Assembly: GCA_900555705.1 (NCBI GenBank)
Contig: USLV01000009.1
Coordinates: forward strand, 1-16,941
Direction of reading: 5' to 3'
DNA: 16,941 nucleotides
Source: an uncultured Oscillospiraceae bacterium
Lineage (GTDB): Bacteria; Bacillota; Clostridia; Oscillospirales; Acutalibacteraceae
Shown: positions 1 to 6,773 of the stretch, one piece after another
Numbering within the stretch: position 1 is the stretch's first letter
Layout of the letters: each line of letters opens with the position of its first letter
Position numbers and translations under genes: made by a program
Notes under the pieces: model-generated
The model's input: the letters and a program-made list of their open reading frames with translations, nothing else
The model's database searches: none
Told to the model about the DNA's origin: nothing

Positions 1-365
1 ACCATGCCCAGCAGCACATCCAAGCTTTCGTCCAGCTGCTGGGTCGCAGTGAACAGGTAGCAGGTGCGGTCAAAGCTGGTAAATGCGTTGGCATTGGCAC
101 CGGTCTTGGCATACTTTGCAAAGGCATCGCCGTCCTGATCTTCAAACATCTTGTGCTCGAGGAAGTGTGCCACGCCTGCAGGCAGATGCACCTCTTTGCC
201 GTCCAGCCGGAAATCCCGGTCAATGGAGCCAAAGCGGGTAGCAAAAATGACATGGGTGCTGGAATAGCCCGGCATGGGGCGCACCAGCACCGTCAGGCCG
301 GAGGGCAGGGTCTGCCACTGGTCGGCCACGGTCTTTTCCAGCAGGGTCTGGTTATTCTGCGGCAT
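1..365 (-). CDS. ymfH: M16 zinc peptidase YmfH (N-terminal part, runs off left edge)
   Basis: This is the first 121 residues of an M16 (insulinase-like) peptidase, cut by the left edge of the window. The inverted zinc motif HFLEH lies at residues 67-71, inside the usual context (GVAHFLEHKMFE), so this partner keeps the metal-binding and catalytic residues. The start is ATG at 363-365; the reading begins MPQNNQTLLEK and fits the family N-terminus. It overlaps the end of the upstream M16 gene by 14 bases, so the two are translationally coupled. In Firmicutes these proteins come as a pair, YmfF (degenerate) and YmfH (active), also annotated yfmF/yfmH and linked by name to EF-P modification; the real substrate is not settled to my knowledge. 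Codon use here (GTG, ACC, AGC, few TCG or GCG) is unlike the genes to the right of about position 780, see findings. Confidence 0.9.
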   Translation of the reverse strand, partial: MPQNNQTLLEKTVADQWQTLPSGLTVLVRPMPGYSSTHVIFATRFGSIDRDFRLDGKEVHLPAGVAHFLEHKMFEDQDGDAFAKYAKTGANANAFTSFDRTCYLFTATQQLDESLDVLLGM

Positions 366-1653
366 GGGCAGCATCCTCCTTTGTAAGCAGATAGCTGACC
401 GAGAGGGTCAGGCGGCGCAGGATATCCCGCACCTCGTCTTTGGTCACGGCGCGTAGAGCATTCCGCGCCTGCTCCGGGCTCTGGATGGGTGCAGCGCTGT
501 TGGCACCGGCGCGCAGCACCTCGATGTAGTACCAGCTTTCGATGCCGCCAAGGCTGTCCTCTATCCCGTTCATGCCGCTGAGCAAGCCCCGGCGGCAGTC
601 CTCAAATTCCTCGTCGGTGATAGGGCCGGTGCACAGGTCTGCAAGTTCCTTCAAAATGGCCTGCTCTGCGCGGGCGGCATCGGCGTGCTCCACACCGCTG
701 TTCACCGCCATGCTGCCGGTAAAGCTTTGGAAGGAGGAGGAGCAGTAGTAGCAGAGACTCAGCCGCTCGCGAACATTGCGGAACAGCATTGAATAGGGCG
801 TCGCGCCGAACAGGGCGTTCGCCAGCCGCATCGCGGCGACATCACCCGACGGCTCCGCAACGCCTGTCCGGAATCCCATGACCAGCTTGCACTGGTTGAC
901 CGCCATCTCCTCTGTCCGCTCGCGAACACCGTCGGCAGTCGGAATATGCTGCGTCGACAACGCGGCCGGTTGCCGGGACAGGCCGTCAAAGCTTCGGCGG
1001 AACGCCTCGGCGACCGCTTCCACATCGCCCCCCTGTACAATCAGCTGGATTCTCGCCGTCTCGAGCATTCGCTTCCAGGCGGACGTCACCCGTTCCGGTG
1101 TCAGCGCGTTCACGCCGTCGATGGTGCCATAGCGATTGACGGCATAGGGCTCTCCCTCGCAAAGCAGCTGCTCACAGCGATGACGCGCATACAACCGCTT
1201 CTCGTTGATCTCCGATTCAATCTCCTCGGTAAGACACCGGCGCTCCTGCTCGACATCGGCCTGCCGGAACAGGCCGTTTTCCAGCACGGGTTCGAGCAGC
1301 ATCCCGCGCAGCAGCCCGGCACACTGCGCCGCCACCGGCTCGCCGTCAAGCGCAAAGCGGTCGTCGATGCAGACCGTCCGCAGCACCAGCGCCTGCGTCT
1401 CGCCGATCCGGCTGACGTCGGCGGACACCCGCGCACCGTAGAGCTGGTTCAGACGTTTATTCAGCGCCGTGAAATCCGGATAGGCTGCGCAGCTCCGGCG
1501 CAGCAGAAACGGCAGAATCGCCTGCTCCGAGGCAGTCTGCCCGTCCAGCGGCAGCAGCAGCGCTGCCGTCAGATGCGCGGTTTTGAAACGGCTGTCGGGC
1601 AGCGCCAGAAGCTGCACGCCATCCGCCAGCAGTTGATTGTCCATGATGGGCAA
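352..1653 (-). CDS. ymfF: M16-family inactive peptidase subunit YmfF
   Basis: This is the catalytically degenerate partner of the M16 pair: about 433 residues, close to the family's usual ~425. The place where the zinc motif should be reads LLPFLLRRSCAAYPD, with no HxxEH, as expected for YmfF. The conserved C-terminal-half block NVRERLSLCYYCSSSF is present near residue 300. Start choice: a GGAGG sits 7 bases before a TTG (1651-1653), which I prefer; an in-frame ATG at 1642-1644 (MDNQLLADGV) is the alternative but lies about 16 bases from the ribosome site. A promoter sits at 1714-1742. The gene overlaps ymfH by 14 bases. Oddity: base composition and codon use change within the conserved LSLCYYC block (about 728-790). 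The protein therefore reads through intact, but the DNA could be a join of two related genomes. Confidence 0.85.
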   Translation of the reverse strand: MPIMDNQLLADGVQLLALPDSRFKTAHLTAALLLPLDGQTASEQAILPFLLRRSCAAYPDFTALNKRLNQLYGARVSADVSRIGETQALVLRTVCIDDRFALDGEPVAAQCAGLLRGMLLEPVLENGLFRQADVEQERRCLTEEIESEINEKRLYARHRCEQLLCEGEPYAVNRYGTIDGVNALTPERVTSAWKRMLETARIQLIVQGGDVEAVAEAFRRSFDGLSRQPAALSTQHIPTADGVRERTEEMAVNQCKLVMGFRTGVAEPSGDVAAMRLANALFGATPYSMLFRNVRERLSLCYYCSSSFQSFTGSMAVNSGVEHADAARAEQAILKELADLCTGPITDEEFEDCRRGLLSGMNGIEDSLGGIESWYYIEVLRAGANSAAPIQSPEQARNALRAVTKDEVRDILRRLTLSVSYLLTKEDAAHAAE

Positions 1654-1713
1654 AAGAATCCCTCCCTGTCCGACCTGTTCTCTGCGAAAAATCGAGCCAT
1701 CATATATAGAGAT

Positions 1714-1742
1714 AGTATACCAAATTTTCCCGCAAAAGAAAA
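1714..1742 (-). promoter_or_regulatory. Likely sigma-A promoter for ymfF
   Basis: On the minus strand an extended -10, TGGTATACT, has its hexamer at 1714-1719. A weak -35 (TTTTCT) lies 17 bases upstream at 1737-1742. The predicted start falls about 55 bases before the ribosome site of ymfF. The extended TGn element compensates for the poor -35. Confidence 0.5.
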
Positions 1743-1792
1743 GGGCTGTTTTCTGAAGTTTGGACAAAAACACGCCTGTTCATACAGATATC

Positions 1793-1821
1793 TTGTCAGC
1801 CGCAGCGCTTCGTGATACAAT
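1793..1821 (+). promoter_or_regulatory. Sigma-A promoter for the LRR-CAP-dockerin gene
   Basis: TTGTCA at 1793-1798 and TACAAT at 1816-1821 are separated by exactly 17 bases. An extended TG lies at 1813-1814. The predicted start is about 28 bases upstream of the TTG start codon, leaving room only for the AGGAGG ribosome site at about 1842-1847. Confidence 0.7.
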
Positions 1822-1855
1822 ATTCCTCAATCATTTATCAAAGGAGGCTGCCCTC

Positions 1856-4123
1856 TTGAAAAAAAGAGTATCTGCTCTGCTGGCCCTCTGTTGTCTGCTG
1901 CTGGCCTGTCTGCCGGTTTCCGCAGCGGCGGAAACCGACTATACCTACGAGGTGGTCGACGGCGGCGTCACCATCACCAGCTACACCGGCAAAGGCAGCG
2001 ACATCACACTGCCGGAGATGCTCGGAGGACAGCCGGTCGTATCGATCGGCGAGGCGGCCTTTTACGGCTGCTCCGCACTGACCGGCGTAACCATACCCGC
2101 CGGTATCCGCTCGATTGCGGCAGGTGCCTTTGCGAATTGCACGGCGCTGGCTCGCATCGCACTGCCCGAGGGGCTGACCGCTGTCGGTGACTATGCGTTT
2201 CAGAATACCGCCGTCCAAACGTTAGAGATCCCTGCCACTGTCCGCGAGCTCGGCAGTTTGGTCACCTTCGGCTGCACAAAGCTGACGGCGTTCTCCGTCG
2301 CGCCGGAGAGCGCCTCCTATGCCGCACAGGATGGCGTACTGTTTGACAAGACGCTCTCCACCCTGCTGCTCTATCCCCCCGGGCGGACGGCGGTGCACTA
2401 TACTGTGCCGCCCTCTGTAAAAACGCTGGCCACCTCCTGTTTTCAGGATCAGCCGCATCTCGAGGAGGTCACGCTGCCGGAGGGGCTCGAGACCATAGAG
2501 GACTGGGTATTTCACGGATGCCCCCGGCTACGCCGTCTCGCGGTTCCGGACAGTGTAACAAAGCTTGGTTACGGCCTCTGCGATATCTGCCCGAATCTCG
2601 AGGAGGTTTCGATCGGCGACGGCGTGACCACCCTGCCCTACCGCACCTTTCAGGATTGCGTGAATCTGCGGCAGGTGACGCTCGGGACCGGCCTGCGCAC
2701 ACTCGATACACGCTCGTTTTATCATTGCTCCTCGCTCGAAAGTATTGTGCTGCCGGATGGCCTCGAGCGCATCGAGGACTACGCCTTCTGGGGCTGCACC
2801 GCGCTGCGCGCGCCAAAGCTGCCGGACTCCCTTGTCTTTATCGGCGGGGAGGCGTTCAAAGAGTGCGAAGCGCTTGACGAGCTGACGGTTCCCGGCCATC
2901 TCACCCGGCGGGAAGACGGCGCCTGGGTTTCGCTGATCTCGGTAACATTGTCCGGCCGTTTTGATTATACAATGGCCTTCGAGGTTCTGGAGGAGACCAA
3001 CCGGGAGCGGACGACCGCCGGACTGGCCCCGCTTGTCATGGATCGGGAGCTGCTGGAGGCCGCGATGAAACGGGCCGCGGAATGCAGCCTTTATTTTGAG
3101 CACACCCGTCCGGACGGCAGCTCCTGCTTTTTTCTGACCGATCACGCCTCCCGGGAAAACATCGCCGCCGGCAACCGCACGGCCGTGAGCACCGTCGCCG
3201 GCTGGATGGATTCCCCCGGGCACAAGGCCAATATCCTGTCGAGCGATACCCGCAGCATCGGTGTCGGCTGCTTCCGCATGGGCACGGTGTACTATTGGGT
3301 GCAGATGTTCGGCAGAGCCGAGGCGGAACCGGTCGAACAGCCGGCCGACCGCGAGGCTTCCTATACCACCTCGATGCTGACCGAGCTGGCCGAGCCATAC
3401 GCCTATGTCTACCCTGATACCATACAGGCGGGTGAAACGGCCGAGCTGGTATGCGGCCTGCGCAACCCGGGATGGAGCGCCGTCTACGCCACCCTCGCAT
3501 CCGAGGACTGGCTCTTCTCCTCGGACAATCCCGCTGTCGCGACCGTCGACAGGGAAGGCCGTATCACCGGTGTGGGCTTCGGCACCGCGACCATCATGCT
3601 TCGTCTGGCGGATTGCCCGGAAAAGCAGACTGCTGTCACCATCTCGGTGATCGGCGGCGAGGGCAGCGGCATTGTGCTGAAGCCCGCCTCCCTCATTATG
3701 GACGCAGGCAGTCGGTTCGCGCTGGAAGTGGAGGTGCGCCCCGCAGACAGCGCGATCAGCTGGCGTTCGGACAATCCGTCCGTGGCAACCGTCGATATGG
3801 ATGGACGGGTAACCGCCGGCGCGGCGGGTACCGCCCGCATCACCGCTTCGCTGGCCGACGGCAGTCAGGCGGTCTGTACCGTCACCGTGCTGCCTTCCAC
3901 AATTATCAACCCCACTCTGCTCGGGGATATCAACGGGGACGACACGGTCAACACGACTGACGCCCGGCTGGCGCTGCAATATGCGGTCGATAAAATCGCG
4001 CTCACAGACGCCCAGCGCGTCGTCGGCGACGTGAATGGAGACGGCCGGTTAGATACGACGGACGCCCGGCTGATTTTGCAGAGGGCAGTGGACAAAATCA
4101 AGCAATTCCCGGTCGAGCTGTAA
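1856..4123 (+). CDS. Secreted BspA-type LRR / CAP / Big_2 / dockerin protein
   Basis: This is a secreted modular protein of 755 residues. It starts at TTG 1856-1858, 8 bases after AGGAGG; that start places a clean signal peptide (KKR, then a hydrophobic stretch, cleavage near VSAAA-ET at about residue 25) at the N-terminus. LLAC at 15-18 is a weak lipobox alternative. About 11 BspA-type (LRR_5) repeats of the form IGxxAFxxCxxLxxVxIPxxV fill residues ~40-360. A CAP/SCP domain at ~375-486 keeps H416, E434 and H456 (EHTRP, REN, GHKANIL). Two Big_2 Ig-like domains follow (~510-600 and ~605-681), each with SDNPxVATVDxxGRxTG. The C-terminus is a type I dockerin with calcium loops D691-D702 and D725-D736 (DINGDDTVNTTD and DVNGDGRLDTTD). 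The role is inferred to be cell-surface or complex-attached adhesion or binding; no catalytic glycosidase is visible. No cohesin is nearby. Confidence 0.88.
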   Translation: MKKRVSALLALCCLLLACLPVSAAAETDYTYEVVDGGVTITSYTGKGSDITLPEMLGGQPVVSIGEAAFYGCSALTGVTIPAGIRSIAAGAFANCTALARIALPEGLTAVGDYAFQNTAVQTLEIPATVRELGSLVTFGCTKLTAFSVAPESASYAAQDGVLFDKTLSTLLLYPPGRTAVHYTVPPSVKTLATSCFQDQPHLEEVTLPEGLETIEDWVFHGCPRLRRLAVPDSVTKLGYGLCDICPNLEEVSIGDGVTTLPYRTFQDCVNLRQVTLGTGLRTLDTRSFYHCSSLESIVLPDGLERIEDYAFWGCTALRAPKLPDSLVFIGGEAFKECEALDELTVPGHLTRREDGAWVSLISVTLSGRFDYTMAFEVLEETNRERTTAGLAPLVMDRELLEAAMKRAAECSLYFEHTRPDGSSCFFLTDHASRENIAAGNRTAVSTVAGWMDSPGHKANILSSDTRSIGVGCFRMGTVYYWVQMFGRAEAEPVEQPADREASYTTSMLTELAEPYAYVYPDTIQAGETAELVCGLRNPGWSAVYATLASEDWLFSSDNPAVATVDREGRITGVGFGTATIMLRLADCPEKQTAVTISVIGGEGSGIVLKPASLIMDAGSRFALEVEVRPADSAISWRSDNPSVATVDMDGRVTAGAAGTARITASLADGSQAVCTVTVLPSTIINPTLLGDINGDDTVNTTDARLALQYAVDKIALTDAQRVVGDVNGDGRLDTTDARLILQRAVDKIKQFPVEL

Positions 4124-4126
4124 AAC

Positions 4127-4145
4127 CGGACGGCGAATCCGTCCG
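4127..4145 (+). terminator. GC-rich hairpin after the dockerin gene, no U-tract
   Basis: A 7-bp perfect stem (CGGACGG at 4127-4133, CCGTCCG at 4139-4145) with a 5-base loop sits 3 bases after the stop codon. There is no T-run behind it, so it may be a weak terminator or a transcript-stabilising hairpin. Read-through into the VOC gene is plausible because I see no clear promoter between them. Confidence 0.35.
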
Positions 4146-4215
4146 CCCGCTCCCCTGTATCCGCGCGGCGCGGACTCTCCCGCCGCATCATCTATCACGA
4201 GAGGAAGTGTTCCGA

Positions 4216-4578
4216 ATGAAGCTCAAATACATCAACCTGGTCTCCACCAACCCCGCCGTTTTGAAGGACTTTTATTGCCTTGCCCTGCGGGCATCCTGTC
4301 ACGAGGTTGTCCCCGGCCGTTTTGAAATACCGGTCGGGGAGGAGCTGTTTCTGGTGATTACCCATACCAACGTCAAAACGCCGGTCAACCCCGACTGCTG
4401 CGGGCTGGAATTCACCGTCGATGATGTCGACGCGGAATATCGCCGACTGCTGGCCGCAGGCGTGCCGATCGAAAACGAGCCGGTGACCTATCCCTGGCAC
4501 TGCCGGGCGATCGGCTTTCGGGATCCGGACGGCAATTTCATCGATTTTGTCCAGCATCTCACCGAACCGGCGTCATAA
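4216..4578 (+). CDS. VOC-family (glyoxalase/bleomycin-resistance fold) protein
   Basis: This is a 120-residue protein with the two-module vicinal-oxygen-chelate fold. The first beta-alpha unit is KLKYINLVSTNPAVLKDFY (residues 2-20), and the hallmark C-terminal motif FRDPDGNFIDFVQ spans about 101-113. ATG at 4216-4218 is chosen because GAGGAAG ends 9 bases upstream; an in-frame GTG at 4207 overlaps that ribosome site. The usual metal-ligand positions look changed: N7 in the first strand where His or Gln is typical, and Q113 in the last strand where Glu is typical. Metal dependence and a glyoxalase function therefore cannot be assumed. It lies 92 bases after the dockerin gene on the same strand and ends just before a terminator. 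The substrate is unknown. Confidence 0.8.
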   Translation: MKLKYINLVSTNPAVLKDFYCLALRASCHEVVPGRFEIPVGEELFLVITHTNVKTPVNPDCCGLEFTVDDVDAEYRRLLAAGVPIENEPVTYPWHCRAIGFRDPDGNFIDFVQHLTEPAS

Positions 4579-4601
4579 GTCCGCTCCCATTGGTTCATCG
4601 C

Positions 4602-4644
4602 AAAAAAACACAGGCCGAAGAGAACAAATCCCCTTCGGCCTGTT
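4602..4644. terminator. Bidirectional intrinsic terminator between convergent genes
   Basis: An 11-bp perfect stem (ACAGGCCGAAG at 4610-4620, CTTCGGCCTGT at 4633-4643) has a 12-base loop. Seven A's at 4602-4608 give a U-tract on the minus strand, ending the histidine operon transcript. On the plus strand the tail is T-rich but interrupted (TTTACTTTCTT), giving a weaker stop for the VOC gene. Confidence 0.8.
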
Positions 4645-4668
4645 TACTTTCTTCCGTTTGATGCCGTC

Positions 4669-5379
4669 TTATACCTGCGGCAGCGATTCCGCAAACCGCA
4701 GCAGCGTGTCGAAGTCGCCGTGGCGATACTGCGCGATATCCGTTCCCTTTTCGTTGATGAGGCAGTCGGTCAGGAAAAAAAGCGGGATACCCACCTGCTC
4801 CGCACAGCCGTCCTCCGTCGTATCATTGCCGACCATCAGACAGTCGGCGGGCGTCTTCCCGTTTTTCTCGAGTATCTCCCGGAAATAGGCGGGGTTCGGC
4901 TTGCAGGCGTGGTAGTGCTCATAGGTCGTGATGTCGCGAAAATCTGCCGGATCCAGCCCGGCCCATCCCATCCGTGCGAGCGTCGCCACGCGGGGAAACA
5001 CCGGATTGGTCGCGAGAATCAGCTCATAGCCCTTCTCCCGCAGCGTCCGGATCACCATAGCCGCCTGCGGCGCGCAGGAGGTTCCCTCCTTCGCGGCGAC
5101 AAACTCATTTTTGTAAAATTCCTCGAACACCGCCTCGTGCTGTCGGACGCCCTCGCCGAGCACAGCGGAGAAGGCCTCCCAGAAAACCGCCTCGTTGGTG
5201 GCGCGGCCGTCGTTGGCGACCATCGCCTCCATCCCCTTCCAGACGCCGCCGATCAGCGCCTTCGGCTCATAGCCGAAGGGGACGAGCTTCGCAGACAGCG
5301 CACCCATATACCCCTTCAAAAACACCTCCTGCTCCATCGGAAGCAGGGTGCCGTCGAGATCAAACAGAATCGTATTCAT
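4669..5379 (-). CDS. HAD-superfamily phosphatase, candidate histidinol-phosphatase
   Basis: This is a 236-residue HAD hydrolase with all four motifs: DLDGT at 7-11 (nucleophile D7 and acid/base D9), T124 in ILATN, K160 in ACKPNP, and the acidic pair D186/D190 in VGNDTTED. The insert after motif I suggests a C1-type alpha-helical cap. Cytoplasmic, no signal peptide. The ATG at 5377-5379 overlaps the hisE stop as ATGA, so translation is coupled to the histidine operon, of which it is the last gene. The operon contains no other histidinol-phosphate phosphatase (no HisJ/HisK PHP protein, no HisN, and HisB is monofunctional). This HAD enzyme is therefore the natural candidate for that step. This is inference from position; HAD-type histidinol phosphatases are known, but sequence alone cannot show substrate. 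Confidence 0.88.
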   Translation of the reverse strand: MNTILFDLDGTLLPMEQEVFLKGYMGALSAKLVPFGYEPKALIGGVWKGMEAMVANDGRATNEAVFWEAFSAVLGEGVRQHEAVFEEFYKNEFVAAKEGTSCAPQAAMVIRTLREKGYELILATNPVFPRVATLARMGWAGLDPADFRDITTYEHYHACKPNPAYFREILEKNGKTPADCLMVGNDTTEDGCAEQVGIPLFFLTDCLINEKGTDIAQYRHGDFDTLLRFAESLPQV

Positions 5380-5702
5380 GTGTTTTTATCCACCGTTTTC
5401 ATATTCTTGAGATTGCCGGATTTGCCGTGACGCTCGTCCAGCTTCGCCTCGATGTCGGCCGGGGTAATGCCCTGCTCGGCCATCAGCACCAGCACATGGT
5501 AGGCAAGATCGGCGATCTCGCCGATCGTCTCGGCGTTGTCGCCGTTTTTGGCTGCGATGATGGTCTCGGCACATTCCTCGCCAACCTTTTTCAGCATCTT
5601 GTCCACACCCTGCTCAAACAGATAATGGGTATAGGACTTTTCGACAGGATGCTCCCGCCGGTCGACAATGGTCTCATAGACCCGCTGCAAACAATCGCTC
5701 AT
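5376..5702 (-). CDS. hisE: Phosphoribosyl-ATP pyrophosphatase HisE
   Basis: HisE hydrolyses phosphoribosyl-ATP to phosphoribosyl-AMP and pyrophosphate, step 2 of histidine synthesis. The 108-residue length is normal for a stand-alone HisE. The MazG-like metal-binding helices are visible: KKVGEECAETIIAAKN (EExxE) followed by EIADLAYHVLVLM (ExxD). The start is ATG at 5700-5702, with GGAGGAG about 6 bases upstream. It begins 13 bases after the hisA::hisI stop and overlaps the HAD gene by 4 bases. In many bacteria HisE is fused to HisI (HisIE); here HisI is fused to HisA instead and HisE stays alone. A longer in-frame reading upstream exists but has no homology and overlaps the fusion gene. Confidence 0.93.
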   Translation of the reverse strand: MSDCLQRVYETIVDRREHPVEKSYTHYLFEQGVDKMLKKVGEECAETIIAAKNGDNAETIGEIADLAYHVLVLMAEQGITPADIEAKLDERHGKSGNLKNMKTVDKNT

Positions 5703-5715
5703 GTTTGTCTCCTCC

Positions 5716-6759
5716 TCACAGTGGTATGGCATCGAAAAAGCAGGAATGGCTGCCGGTGTGGCAGGCCGCGCCGGTCTGCTCCACCCGGACGAGCAGCGTA
5801 TCGCTGTCGCAGTCACCGGTCAGCGATACCACCCGCTGGACATGCCCGCTGGTCGCACCCTTGTTCCAGTATTCCCGGCGGGAACGGCTCCAGAACCAGG
5901 TTGTACCGGTCTCAATCGTGCGCTGCAAAGCGCCCTGGTTCATATAGGCGAGCATCAGCACCTCGCCGGTCGACGCCTCCTGTACCACGGCGGGCAGCAG
6001 CGGCGACTTCTCGAAAAAGCGTTCAAGCGAATGGGTATCCCCCTTCGTGCGGGCGGTCACGACCGCCTCCGCGAGCGGCAGCGTGCCGCTGTAGAGCGAC
6101 TTTCCGCAGATGGCACCGTAGAGGCGGCGGTCACGCAGGCTCTCAATGTGGCCGAGATCGCGAATCCCACCGGACGCGATCACATTGCAGGAGACCGCCT
6201 CAGACAGCACCGTCAGCTGCTCGAGATTCGGGCCCGCCAATGTGCCGTCCTTCGAAATATCGGTGAAAATCAGGTACTGCACCCCGCAGTCCTCCATCCG
6301 CCGCGCCAGCTCGAGATAGGACACCTCCGACACATCGAGCCAGCCCTCGGTCGCGACCATGCCGTTCACGGCATCGATGCCGACCGCGATGCGGGGGCCA
6401 TAGGCCGCGACCGCCTCCCGCACAAGCGCCGGATTCTTGAGCGCCGCCGAGCCGAGAATGCAGCGGGACACGCCGCCCGCGAAATACTCCTCGAGCGCGG
6501 CCATATCGCGGATACCGCCGCCGACCTCCACCTTCAGTCCGCTCTCCCGGGCAACGGCGGTGAAGATGTCGCCGTTGACGCGGCGGCCGGTCCGCGCGCC
6601 GTCGAGATCCACCATATGAATCCACTCCGCCCCGGCCGCACGGAAAGCGGCGGCGGTTTCGAGCGGATCCTCCGCCACCTTATGCGCGGTGGCGAAATCG
6701 CCCTTCAAAAGCCGCACACACTGTCCGTCCTGTATGTCAATTGCCGGTAAAATCCGCAT
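5716..6759 (-). CDS. hisA/hisI: HisA-HisI fusion: ProFAR isomerase / phosphoribosyl-AMP cyclohydrolase
   Basis: This is one 347-residue open frame covering two enzymes. Residues 1-~235 are HisA, a (beta-alpha)8 barrel with catalytic D8 (PAIDIQDG) and D129 (VGIDA) and phosphate loops VEVGGGIRD and VIASGGIRD. Residues ~243-347 are HisI, with LPAVVQEASTGEVLMLAYMN, the SRxRxxxWxKGxTSGH block, the DCDSD metal site at 316-320, and C333 and C340. The linker (~235-243, TARTKGDTH) is very short and contains no Met. HisI makes ProFAR from PR-AMP and HisA isomerises it, so the fusion joins consecutive steps 3 and 4. The start ATG at 6757-6759 follows AAAGGAG. A GTG at 6058-6060 with GGAGG 5 bases before it could be an internal start for a free HisI. 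hisB ends 14 bases upstream; the usual hisH (before) and hisF (after) are absent. Confidence 0.92.
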   Translation of the reverse strand: MRILPAIDIQDGQCVRLLKGDFATAHKVAEDPLETAAAFRAAGAEWIHMVDLDGARTGRRVNGDIFTAVARESGLKVEVGGGIRDMAALEEYFAGGVSRCILGSAALKNPALVREAVAAYGPRIAVGIDAVNGMVATEGWLDVSEVSYLELARRMEDCGVQYLIFTDISKDGTLAGPNLEQLTVLSEAVSCNVIASGGIRDLGHIESLRDRRLYGAICGKSLYSGTLPLAEAVVTARTKGDTHSLERFFEKSPLLPAVVQEASTGEVLMLAYMNQGALQRTIETGTTWFWSRSRREYWNKGATSGHVQRVVSLTGDCDSDTLLVRVEQTGAACHTGSHSCFFDAIPL

Positions 6760-6773
6760 ATTGTCGCTCCTTT

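Noticed and set aside
2528..3979. A 483-codon minus-strand open frame antisense to the LRR-CAP-dockerin gene
   Set aside because: No ribosome site, no recognisable domain, and the plus-strand frame carries clear domains; high GC gives long shadow frames.
3926..4114. EF-hand protein rather than dockerin at the end of the LRR protein
   Set aside because: Two tandem 12-residue loops each followed by a single helix, about 34 residues apart at the C-terminus of a secreted protein, is the dockerin F-hand layout, not a helix-loop-helix EF-hand pair.
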